From: Larix kaempferi
Taxonomy: Eukaryota; Streptophyta; Pinopsida; Pinales; Pinaceae
Reading direction: 5' to 3'
Length of the DNA stretch: 64,000 nt
Assembly: GCA_027924585.1 (NCBI GenBank)
Contig: BSBM01000179.1
Coordinates: 9,544,501 to 9,608,500, forward strand
A program made the translations under genes and the position numbers. Each line of letters starts with the position of its first letter. The first letter of the stretch is position 1. The notes under the pieces were generated by a model that saw only the letters and a program-made list of their open reading frames with translations, ran no database searches and was not told the DNA's origin. This document shows, one piece after another, positions 43,435 through 54,754 of the stretch.

Positions 43435-44288
43435 AAGTATCCGTTGAGTCCCATAAAAAATGAAGACTTTGAAGAATTTTATTTGAAAGAAATTTGTAAT
43501 ATTTTTTGTATAAACTTTAACTCAAAGTGACATGTGGCAGTTAGTTAAGTTATGTTAATTTTAGTTAAAAGAAGCAATTAGGTTTTGCTTCAATGAAATT
43601 TTATATAAAAGACAATGTGAATTATTTTGAAAGGGTTGGAAAATTTTGAAGACAAGACAGTTTTGTATTGAGTGATTCTATTTTTCTAATACAAGAATAC
43701 CATGGAGAGAATAACACATTTTTCAGAACAGAGATTCATGTGTTGATCGAAGTTACAGTCCGTATTTTCCTTTCCTCCATGTTTTATGTATCCCTTCTTT
43801 GTTCATCTTTTCCATTATGTTGTGTCTTCTATGTTAGATGAAAGTTAAATAATTCAAGATTCGTATGTTTATGCATTGATTTATCGGGTCTGAGTATTCA
43901 TTATTTCTCTAAAATTGATAGTGGATTCATCTGAAAATTGGTGCGCATTATTGGTGGACTGACTATTTCTCTTTCTTTTTCACCTACAAAAGATTTTGAA
44001 TGTAATGTGACAACTATCTTGCCTCTGTAAAGATCTTTTTTGTTGTTTATCTATTGGTCCATAAAATTCTTAGTCTCGACTCCATGCCCAATGGCTCTTG
44101 TGTATATTTCAACCACATACTTGTTTTGAAAAATCCCAGTTATTTTCATATATCCTTATCCATTTACATATTTTTGAGAGAGCTCTCTCTCATAGGGAAA
44201 AGGATAATTTCCCTCCTAAAGGTTGGTTTGAAACGGTTACCTTAGGTTTATCCTTCCACAACCAAAGGTTAAAATCTAAGTGATAACA
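43435..44288 (+). other. Non-coding 3' end of the B LTR
   Basis: Aligns with 21920-22774 throughout. No gene. It ends GATAACA, where the 5' copy passes into the primer site and this copy passes into chromovirus F. Confidence 0.85.
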
Positions 44289-46520
44289 ACCAGCATCAAA
44301 TATTTTGGGTATGTAATTGACTCTGTAGGAATTCACATCGATCTAGACAAAGTATAGATCCTCAAATATTGGCTTATTCCTAGAAACATTCAAGAACTAA
44401 GAATTTTTCTTGGTTTGGCAAATTTCTATCGACGATTCATACTTGGCTTCAGTGACACAGCCTAGCCCTTGAATCAGTTGACGAAGGGAAGTGGGAAAAA
44501 TGTCTTCCAGTGGACAACAACACATCAAGCATCTTTTGAATAGCTCCAACATAGGCTCTGCACTGCACCAGTGCTTGTGTTACTTGATTTGCATCGGCCC
44601 TTTGAGATTGAGATGGACGCATCGGTCTATGCCTTGGGTGCAGTGATCACTCAATTTGGTCACCTAGTCGCTTTTCATTCTGAGACTTTTAATGACACGG
44701 TTAGAAGATACTCGATGTACGCAAAAGAACTGTACACCATTATGCAAGCTCTCAAGCAATGGAGGCATTACATCCTTGGCAAGGAAACGGTCATCCTCAT
44801 TGATCATAAGCCTCTACAGTTTGCTTTGACACAATCAAAGTTGCAGACAAACCAACAAATCAAGTGGATTAATTACCTACTACAATTCTAGTTGGTGATT
44901 AAGTATTGGAAAGGTAAATCTAACGTCGTCTTCGATTTCCTCAGTTGACCACTCATTACTCTGCTTTTGACAGTGATGAGTATGCAAGGATATGACATGA
45001 CCACTTGGCCACAGTTATATGAGGATGACAATGAATTCTCAGTAGTCTACCGATAGTTACAGACTAACAAGTCATTGAACTCAACCTCCGACTATTTCCT
45101 AAAAGACACCTTGCTATACAAGCTTGGACAACTTTGTGTACTGACCAGTGAGCAGCGACAACATCTCGTTTGGGACGTGCATTATAGCAATACTGCAGGA
45201 CACTTTGGAGTAGCAAAGTCACTTGCTATTCTGCAGAAGTATTGCTTTTGTCCTACACTTAAATCTGATGTCAACAAGTACATTCAATCATGTGTGGTTT
45301 GTGCCATTGATAAACCTCCTAATCGACGATAGGGATTGTACACACCTCTACCAATTCCTAATCGACCATGGGAATCTATTTCTATGGACTACTTGATGGG
45401 TTATCCTACTACCAGACATCAGCATGAAACGATATTAGTAGTAGTCGATCAATTTTCCAAGATGGTCATTCTCATACCATGTAAGAAGACCATGACAGCG
45501 TAGTAGACCGCTCAGCTCTTCTTTACACATGTTTGGAAACACTATGGTTTACCGATGATCATTATTTTCGACCAAGATGCCAGATTCGTCAGCATATTTT
45601 GGAAAAACCTCTGGCAATTGTTAGACACACGACTCTCATTGTCGACATCTTTCCATCCTTGGAATGAAGGACAGACGAAAGTTCTAAATCACCTTGTAGT
45701 ACAACTGCTTTGCATGTACAACCACAAGCATTGACACACATGGGATGAAAGTCTCCCATACATCCAACACAGCTACAATCGATCTCAGCACAGCTCTACA
45801 GGAAAGAGTCCATTTGAGATCTGTTACATATTCCATCCCTCAGTGCCTATAGACTTGACCAACTCCTCAATACATCCGAGCAACACCGACTACAGCCAGC
45901 GAGAAGTTGATAAAGCAGCCAAGTTCAGAGATTAGATATGCGACATCCAGAAGAAAGTACATTAAATGTTGCAAAGAGAAAGCAAGAAAGCTAAGGCCCA
46001 ACACAACAAGCATCATATTCCTCATTCATTCCAAATTGGGGATAAGGTCTGGTTACATCTCAAGAAGGAGTGCTTCACTAGTCCATTCAAGAAGCTCAAT
46101 CCTTTGTGATATGGTTTGTACAGTATTCTTCAATAGATTGGAAAAAATGCTTTCCAGCTCGACATTCTTGCATGTCTGGGTCTTCATCCAGTATTCAATG
46201 TGGATCTACTTTGACCATACCATGCACCCTTGTTGGAACAGAATGACTTACTAACAATAGAACTCAAATACATCCATCCAAATATTCAGGATCATCTTCC
46301 TTGCGACACCATCGTGGGACGACGAGTATGCCTTACAAGGAAGAACACAATTCCTTTGTTTCAGGTTTCCAAAGCTGGCCAGATCCCCTCTCAAGGAAAG
46401 TGATATTCTGTTACTAAAATAATCAACAATTTTCCTCACCTTTGCGAGAAAACAATGGAGACCATTGTTTCTTAAGGAAGAAGGTTTGATCCGCATCATA
46501 GTTGGCATTCATGTCGAATG
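44289..46520 (+). pseudogene. pol: Element F: 3' half of a chromovirus pol (RT end, RNase H, integrase, chromodomain)
   Basis: Begins inside the RT connection ('GYVIDSVGIHIDLDKV', 'FLGLANFYRRFI') because B inserted there; the 5' half is outside the window. RNase H at 44571-44891 ('PFEIEMDASVYALGAV', 'YAKELYTIMQALKQWRHYI', 'LIDHKPL'). Integrase zinc finger at 45170-45330 (H-x-H, CVVC), core at 45350-45850 with 'MDYLMG' and 'FDQDARFVS'; the Glu is degenerate ('EGQTKVLN' has the Gln/Thr context but no clean Glu). C-terminal 'FQIGDKVWLHLKKE' near 46035. At 46306-46400 a frame reads VGRRVCLTRKNTIPLFQV, which resembles the start of a chromodomain. Many stops: long dead. Confidence 0.85.
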
Positions 46521-46978
46521 CTAACTTCCCACTACAACAAGTCATCAACGTCAACACAACTCCAACAAGTCTCGACTTCGACATACTATGACACGCTTTG
46601 CACCTTTGACATGTTCAACGACCTCACAGTTCGTGACATCAACATGTAGCATCAACATGCAACCAGACACTATCAAACTTCGAAAAACTATCTCTCTGTC
46701 TTCCATTCGACTGTAACGGTTGAACTGTTGAACCGTTCTAACTTCTTCTTTGTAACTGAATGTAATGGAAAGGCACCAAGCATCTTAGAATTCTATATAA
46801 TCATGTATACTATTATAACATACATATGATCTATAATTCATGCATTAATAGAATCATTTCACATTCTTGCATATTTTCTGTGCGTATATTTGTTTATCTG
46901 TGTAGTGTAATCCTGATTTGCTCATTTTGCTTATTCTTATAGCTTCCTCCATAAAAAAGCCGACTCATTCAGTCAAAT
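46521..46978 (+). repeat. Possible 3' LTR remnant of element F
   Basis: Follows the pol end. 'TGTAACGGTTGAAC' at about 46713 and the AT-rich 'ctatataatcatgtatac...cattaatagaatcatttc' block look like an LTR with a promoter, but no matching 5' LTR is in the window, so boundaries are unproven. It is cut at 46979 by another LTR-like sequence. Confidence 0.35.
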
Positions 46979-47480
46979 TGTTGTCCCCCTCGTGCTTCCT
47001 GGACACAACCCAGATCAATTCAATTATGCATCCACATATATAAAACATTCGTCCACATATGCACCAAGAAAAAGAACACAGAACACACAAAATTTTGACA
47101 TGGAACTTACCCAAATAGGAGAAAACCGCAGAGTGCTCTTTTGTAATGAAAATATTACATTCAAGGAAGCACCAACTGGAAGGAGGCACCGACCCCCTGG
47201 TTTTACAGGCATCGACCTGAAGGAAGCACCAAATCCATGTGTTCTCCAGCACCAACTGGAATGAGGCTACGACCTCTTGATCCTTGCCCCATCCTACTAC
47301 CCAGATACACAAAATAATATGTTTCCTTCCCGAACTTCCAACATGTGCACACTTTTGATCTTCTAATGTTCATTCTACTGTGCACACCTTCTGTATGCAG
47401 TCATATTCTTGTCACTTCCCACAGGGGCTTCACTCAATAAACTACTATCATAGCACGTTCGTTCATGGCATATGAAACAA
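46979..47480 (-). repeat. Possible LTR on the minus strand
   Basis: The plus strand starts TGTTGTCCCCC at 46979. On the minus strand the phrase GCGGTTTTCTCCTATTTGGG at about 47110-47130 is the leader-type motif seen near the end of many plant LTRs. The right end and target duplication could not be located, so the extent is a guess. Confidence 0.3.
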
Positions 47481-50267
47481 TACCCCTAATTTCACTAAAT
47501 ATTGGAAAATACCTTCCAAAGTACCCCTAATTTAACCCCCTCCCAATATGCCTTCCCAATTTAAAAAAACCCTTATTTTCACTAGATATTGTATGTATCA
47601 ATTTTTTCATTAACATTTTTTATACCCCTTTATATTTCTACCTAGTATATTGATATGATACCCCTCTTATTACCCCACATGCATTCTACAATGCACCTTT
47701 CCTCTTTCGATGTATATTGTGGATGCACATTACTTCACCCATAATGAAATTACTCAACAAATTATAATTATGATTTGCAACATCTAGTGGTCTAATGAAG
47801 AGATAGGAGATCACTTCTTGTATGTCACTAGAGCCAATGCACATAGCACAACATTTAGATTGCATGTTGCAGTTCCCCAATCGCTGACTAATCCTATTGT
47901 GGGCTAGGTATCCAAGCCCTGAGGGCCTGTAACAAGCTCAAGGAGGCTAACTAAACCTCCCAAGTCCTGTAATAGGAACGAGTGGTTGGGTATTCAAGCC
48001 CCCAAGGCCTATCAAGGGCCTATAATAGGCCCTGGAGGCTTAGAGCCTCCCAAGGCTATTGGTAACAACTGGCTGAGTGTTATTGGTAACAATTGGATGT
48101 CAATTACGACTATCTCTCAACTATGATTGACTAGAAACCCACTTCACCACGAAACCCCTAGCCTCAAGCAGGCCTCAAGATGTGATTTCCCTGCAAATTT
48201 GTAATCCTGAGCCTTGCCTCAACCCAATTTCTCATTTTGCCATGATCCTGCCATCTCCATTTGGCGGATATTTGTCAGCCTGCCCATATAAAAAAGACCC
48301 CAAAGTTTTTTTGTATTTTTACATTAAATAAAAAACCCTTTTCCCTTTAATATATAAGCAATATAATTTCTAGGTTTTCATGAATATTTAATATCGCAAT
48401 ATGAATGAACATGATATTATATTTCCTTCTAGTGAAGCCCCCGTGTCACTTCCCTGCATACAACACTTGACTTCTCATTCCACTCAATACTTCACTTATG
48501 TTGATGACTCACTTCATATACTATGTGCTACTTCAATTGATCCTGGATTCTACGCCAAGGTTCACTCTGTCATTCTACTACTATACAACTGCACTCACCA
48601 ACTAATAGTGTGCATCAATTGATAGCTTGTTGTTTTGATATTGTGCACCAGTATCAGATGGAACTACGCACTTTCTAAGATGTGTCAATTCAGTTTAAGT
48701 GCAATAGTCTTCTAGAAAATATGTGACGTATTGTGCATCATATGATTCATCCTTTCAGTTTAACGCACTTTTCTCATATCATCTTCATCATGACGTGCAT
48801 ACTAGATTCTGCTGCTATTATGTTGTTCCGCATCTGATGTAATTCACTGCTTCACATAGTTTACTTCAACCTTTGTGTATCAACTGAAATTTTGCACATA
48901 TTCTAATATAATTCAGTTATGTCTCTGTTCTTAATTCTTAGAACATATGTAACTATCTGTTTGTTGTATGTAATACTGTCATTCATTCCTCACGCACTCA
49001 TGCATTCTCTGCATTCTTCCTTTCTATCCTTGCTTAACTGCCACAAATCTACTATATGTGACTATCTACGTGCTTTTTGCAATACTGTCATTTAGTCCTC
49101 ACACACATGTGCATCCTTTTCATTATACCTTTTTGTCTTTGCGCAACCATCATAGATCTACAACATCATTCTGCACACCATCAGCTATATCATTCATCTA
49201 CTTGTGCACACTCGGCTCCTCGCTAGATCATATTGCTCTATTCCTCGAGCCCTTGATGCCACAAATATAAATCGGTATCTTCCACTTAGAATCTCTTCAT
49301 CCTTTCCATCAAGCTTAATTCAAATCTCCAACTTGATTATCTATTTATGCATGTCATGCATGGATTTTATGTCCATAAGTTGATTGTGGCATTCCTTCCT
49401 TCTTTTTTCAAGGATTGTTCTTTTGCCACATGTCATGTTCTGCACCAGTGATGTGTCCTTTCTTTGTGGGTTTTTTGCATACATAATCTTGAACTTGGTG
49501 GGACTTTCACCCTTGTTGTACCATCACTTATTGGTCTTGCACACTTGATGTTTCAATGCTTTGCAGAACTTGTGCATACATGATCTTCGACTTCATTAGA
49601 ATTTGACCCTTGCGGTATCATTAGTTGAGGATATTTTGCACTTAATGTGTCGTCGGCTGTGGAATTTGCACATATGCTGACTTCAGCCACTACGCCCTTC
49701 TTGGAACTTGTGCATGCTTCAACAACTGAAAGCTTCTTCAGATTGGTGATGACTTGTGTGTTTTCAGGAATTGCATAATTTTCCAACTATCTCTTGTTCC
49801 ATGTTTCTTGCACACTCCACTTGACTTACTTGCGCACTCTTGAATCTTCTCTGGACTTGCTTGCGCATACTAGAATTTGTCCCATGTATTATTTGGTTTA
49901 CCTGTGCATTCTTCAAAATTCTTCCCAAACAAAACACTTTAGCTTGTACCTTGAAGTACTATGACTAAATGGACTTGTGACCTGTTCAAGTACATGTGCC
50001 TTATGTATTTCTTCAAACTGGATATGCACAATGTACCCATGGACACACTTCTTCAGTATGGATGCAACTTCTAGATATACTTCTTCATACCGACATCCAT
50101 ATCATTCACCATATTGCTTGCACATATACTTCTTCAATGTGGATTTTCCATACTTCTTCACGTTGGCATGGGAATACTAAAACCACTTGACTTCAAACTG
50201 AATCAGTTGACATCCCCTTTGACATTAGTTGACATCAATGAAAACCAAATTTCAACAGAGAGATTGA
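47481..50267. other. Non-coding stretch, repeat-like
   Basis: No gene recognised. 47490-47660 is a C/T- and A/T-rich low-complexity block with repeated 'taccccta'. 47890-48060 has short inverted pieces such as GGCCTATAATAGGCC. Around 49475-49660 a unit of about 95 bp is repeated twice ('ttgcatacat(a/g)atctt.gactt...'), and 'ttgcgcac' or 'ttgtgcat' words recur to 50100. Probably old LTR-type debris. Confidence 0.4.
49475..49660. repeat. Two tandem copies of a unit of about 95 bp
   Basis: Near 49475 and 49570, both starting 'TTG(TG)CATACAT(A/G)ATCTT' and containing a 'GACCCTTG' or 'CACCCTTG' phrase and a 'TTGCAC(A)CTT' phrase. Degenerate. Confidence 0.45.
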
Positions 50268-51141
50268 TGTAGGGGAATCACAACCCTCGACTAAAGGAAG
50301 CAGATAGATGACATAAGTTGTTGGGTAAGAGTCAAGGCCCTTCCATAGTGGAAGCAAGGGCAGTTATTCCCTAAAGGTTGAGTCAAAGGATAATTCAATG
50401 AGAGGAAGCTTGACGTAGTATGGGTGGTTGAGGACTGGATACTCAAAGGTCAACAACGAGACGTCGATGACTGACATAATTAAATATTAGCTAGTGGGAA
50501 TATCAGCTGGTAGAAGAAAAGAAGTTAGGATTAAGACCAACTCTAGAGCAAATGAAAGTTGGAGGGATTGGCCAATAGGTAGAGGATGCTGACAAGGAAC
50601 ATTCAAACTATAGAAAATATCTAAAGGAAGGGAAAATGCTAGGACAACATCCATCGACAAGTTGGGATGACTAAGGTGATGCACTAGGAAACCAGAAGAG
50701 TCGCAAATGTGACTAGAAGAAGGATCCAAATCCTAGGAAGGATATAGTTGCAGCAATAAATACAGAATTAATGGAAATAGGTGAAGATGCTAGATGACAC
50801 AGCACACCAAGTATATTTCAACAGAAGAAACCAGGGGCTTCTAGAAGAAGAAAAAGTGGGAAATAGAGGTAGTGGATGAAATTATAAAAGCAAATCAAGG
50901 ACATGAAGAAAAATATTTTGATGCTCTTTCCAGAGGTTCTTCTGAAGAATAGAAAAGAAGAGCCATTACATGTGAAAAAAAGGGGATTTGAACCTTAACT
51001 TGTAAAACAAACAAATATAATTTGTTCCAATAATTAATAAAAAGGACATCATTGGTGTCACTATGCAAATTTATTATGTGTGTTTGTTTTCTTTTGTTGT
51101 GTACTCTGATATGTGACCCACTAAGGTGGGTTCCACCCACA
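50268..51141 (+). repeat. Lone LTR related to element G
   Basis: Starts TGTAGGGGAATC and ends CCACCCACA, homologous along most of its length to 53742-54730 but clearly diverged and shorter (874 against 989 bp, partly because it lacks the 103-bp duplication). No primer site follows and no target duplication is found, so it is an old solo LTR or a fragment. Confidence 0.7.
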
Positions 51142-53741
51142 CCACGTTATCTCTCAGGGAGATAATTGGGAAGGAAGTTGCAAATGCAACATATCACTAC
51201 CAAGATAATTAGTTTATTCTCATGTTGTACAAGCCCATCTAGGAAGTTGTGGTGTTTTTGTAAGCTTATGTTCAATGGGCCCAACTAGAAGAAGGTGAAA
51301 AGTTGGATGTAGTGTTCCTTAACTCTCAAGCTTACAACATAAACCATGTATACAAATATTATGAGTGCAAAAATCCACATAAAAGAGGTGATTGAAATGA
51401 AATAATGTGAAATATTGTACCCTTATATGATGATAATCAAAAGGAAAAAAATAAGTGTTCACTTTTTTCTTAACGTGGGATACCTTTCACTTGAGTAGAG
51501 ATGAAAATACAACAATATTCGACAAAATAATTCATAGTCTTCTATCTATTTAAATAAGATCTCAAAAGAAAAACCCTAAATATTTATGATCCCATCATTA
51601 TGAGTGCCATCTACCTAATGGTCCTTAATAAGTAAAAAGAATTGTTTTATGTTAAAGAACTATCCACTACCACCTAATGGTCCTTATGGAAACAAGATGG
51701 CCTCATACATTAATTAAATATATTATAGGTATCATAAATTAGGGAGGTTAGGGTGGGACCCAATAATTTGCAGCCAATATGTTAGAATAGGTATGTGCAG
51801 GAGCGACACATTCTAGAATAGTTGAGGTTTATCTTATTTTAATATTATCATTCCATACCATCTGGTAGTGAAGGGAAAATCTTATTCTCATGAAACACAT
51901 TTAATCAAAGAGTTTAGTTTCCAAGAAAAGGTCAAGAATGAAAAGAAACATTTGGAAAACCACCATCCAATGTGGTTTTTTCACTTGTAAGGTTGTGGGG
52001 TGAGTTATATTTTTTTTATGTAAACCTACCTTTACCACTTTGGAGGTCTCATGGTGAGACAAGGAAACTTATCCAAAATATTGCATGCAATAAGGAGAAA
52101 GTCAGTGAGTCATATGAACAGTTACTAGAAGACAGAATAACCCTTGGAGTTGAACCATGTCGTAAATTATTGTTACCCTTAACGTTTAATTGAAAAAGGA
52201 GGCCATCCAAATATGATGATTGTGACAACAATAGCATTTTCACACTTAAAATTACACATTATGAGTCAAACATTAGAGTTTATGGTCAATATTTATCAAA
52301 AAGAAAATCAAACCTTGTACCAAAGGAAAAAAAAATGTCATTCCGTTATGACCGTTGGTCTGCTGAATATTATGCCATGGAGGTTTATGAGAACATTCAA
52401 GCTTCAAGTACGAGATGAAACACTTCATCCACCCTATTCACCTCTTTATGTCACATCAATTTGTTTTTTCATGCCTCGACCCGGTGTTTTTTCATTATGC
52501 TTGAGACTATTGATCTTAGGGTGATACATTATAGCGAAACCACATGCGCTAAAACATGTATGCCAAAATCAATGGAGCCCTATACAAGTCATCCCTTATG
52601 ACACCCTTCAAGAGTTACTTGGAACCCCATGAATGTTTAAATTGACCCTTGAAATAGACTACTAGGGTTCAATTAGGTTTGTTGGTGTGGTTCGATCACG
52701 AAACGTGCTTGCTGGTTTAAGAAATGGAGTCAAATCATCGTCAATTCTAGATTATTAGGGATTCAACACTTTTTTCGTGGGATCTAATTGGGATAAAGGT
52801 GGAAAGGAAAAGGGAGAGGGTTAAGTATCTTAGGAAAGTAGACCAATAAACATGGAAAAAAATAGTTGTTACTTACCTCAAGAAACAATCGATTAAAATC
52901 CTTGATAGGTGTACAGATGTTGCCCCTTACTCCATGCTCTCCTATCCATGCTTAATTGGATTTCTCTTCACCAAAATTATCCCTTACCATGCACGAAACA
53001 AGTGATCTCGGTGGGGGAAATACTCCTTTTATATCATATAAGAGATAGGGGTTATATTGAAATCCCCCCCCCCGCAACGCCTCCCTTTCCTTTCTCATGC
53101 ACCGCTTTGATGGCACACAATCGGTGTAATGCATCGACAAGTATATTCCCTTCACGTTACAGTGTATCAATGATATTGCCACTTTTCTGTCACAATTTGT
53201 TGGCCAACTTATCTTCAATTGTGTTGTGCGACTACTGAATTTTGACTTTCCTTTGTGCAGCATTGGTCGAAGCTCAGCTTTTCCCGCACAGTGTTTGGTG
53301 GAATCTTGAATTTCTCTACGTCGTGCATTGACGGAAAACCGTCTTGGTCTATGTCATGAATCAATAATTGTTTTAGTTTAGAGCCGTAATGTATCTGTGA
53401 GTTTTTCACTTTCCCACCGCAACTTATCGATGAAGTTTTTATTTTTTCTCCACAAGTATTTACGAGTTTTCCAGTTTCCCCTTGCAATGTATTGGTGAGT
53501 TTTTCTGTGTTTTGCTGCGACGTAGAAAAATATTTCACCAAAAATTGTTTCGAGTGCCTTTTCATACTAAGCGAGTTTTTTTGGAAAAATACTTATGATG
53601 TCCAAACTTTGTCTTAAACAGAGACCTCCTTACCCAAGATGATTCATGAAACAACCCTTAGATGAATACTAATTTAAATTGGAAGGAAAATACATTATTT
53701 CTAATGTGATGAACAATATCTTGGAGGGGACCCCATTATGG
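51142..53741. other. Non-coding stretch, no gene recognised
   Basis: AT-rich; the frames of about 100 codons (52213, 52909, 53215) show no domain. It contains a C homopolymer near 53067 and short tandem repeats near 53290-53535. I see no LTR ends or pol motifs. Confidence 0.45.
53290..53535. repeat. Short tandem repeats of about 34 bp
   Basis: Units with 'GTGAGTTTTT...CC(C)GCAA.TTAT' recur near 53397, 53431, 53461 and 53494 at 30-35 bp spacing, with weaker copies to the left. On the minus strand the 'TTGCGG' and 'AACTC' words recall the U3 repeats of element A, but similarity is too short to claim homology. Confidence 0.5.
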
Positions 53742-54730
53742 TGTAGGGGAATCAATACCCTCGACAAAAGGCAGTAGATAAAGGATGGAATTTTTTGGGG
53801 AAGAGTCAAGGCCCTTCCACAACGAAAGTAGGGTCATTCATTCCCTGAAGTTCAAGTCAAAGGGTAAGTCAACAAGAGGAAGGTCAATGTAGCATACGTG
53901 GTCAAGGATCGAACAATTGAAGTTCGACAATGAGAGGTCAATGATCGATAGAATTGAAGTCAAAGGGTAAGTCAACAAGAGGAAGGTCAACGCAGCATGG
54001 GTGGTCAAGGATCGAACAATTGAAGTTCGACAAAGAGAGGTCAATGATCGATAGAATTGAAGAGAAGTTAGGGAGCAGGCTCAATGGGAGAAGAAAATAA
54101 TTTGAGAATAAGACCAACTCTAGAGCAGAGGAAAGCCAGAGGAATTGGTTGATAGGTAGAGGACGTGATGAGGATTGTTTGGACTGCAGAAAAGACAGAA
54201 ATGAAGGAAAAGGTTGGGACAGTGTCCGACAATGAGTTGGGATGTCTAAGGTGTTGCACCAGTTGACCAAAGGAGCCAAGAAAGCAACTCAAAGAAGGAT
54301 TCAAAGCATAGGAAGTCCAAGCATGTCACATAAGCAGTTGTAGCAATAAATACATAAGTAATGGTGGTAGGAGAATATTCCATATGGCACAACACACCAA
54401 GGAGATTTCAGCAGAAGAACCCATAGGCTTCTAGATAAAATAGAAGCGAGAAATAGAGGCAGTGGATCAAAGTATAAAAGCAGATCGCGGACATGAAGAA
54501 ATGGATTTTGACTCTCTTGCCGGAGGTAATTCTAAATAAAAACAAAATAGAGCCAATTTGTGTGAAGAACGGGGGATTTGAACCCTAACTTGTAAAACAA
54601 ACAAATGTAATTTGTTCTGAAAATAAATGAAAAGGACATTATCGGTGTGACTCTGTAAATTTATTATGTATGTTTGTCTTCTTTTGTTGGTACTTTGATC
54701 TGTGACCCATTGAGGTAGGTTGCACCCACA
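53742..54730 (+). repeat. 5' LTR of element G (989 bp)
   Basis: TGTAGGGG start and CACCCACA end, followed six bases later by a primer site. Contains a tandem 103-bp duplication (53856-53958 and 53959-54061, about five differences). The related lone LTR at 50268 supports the ends. Confidence 0.75.
53856..54061 (+). repeat. 103-bp tandem duplication in the G LTR
   Basis: Two head-to-tail copies beginning GTCAAAGGGTAAGTCAAC and ending GATAGAATTGAA. The related LTR at 50268-51141 has only one copy of this section, so the duplication arose after they split. Confidence 0.85.
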
Positions 54731-54736
54731 TCGGTT

Positions 54737-54751
54737 TGGTATCATAGCAGG
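54737..54751 (+). other. Primer binding site of element G
   Basis: TGGTATCATAGCAGG, one base from the Met-tRNA site TGGTATCAGAGCAGG. Confidence 0.75.
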
Positions 54752-54754
54752 AGC

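Larger units (their letters stand above)
29091..44288 (+). repeat. 3' LTR of element B (about 5.3 kb), split by element A
   Basis: Starts TGTTAACACC right after the pol region and ends AGTGATAACA, matching the end of the 5' LTR at 22774. Without A (9,886 bp) and one GACCT it is about 5,307 bp. It contains a decayed reading frame of about 1,050 codons, which is present in both LTRs and is therefore truly LTR-borne. The sequence after it, accag, should be B's target duplication; its partner is outside the window. Confidence 0.88.
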
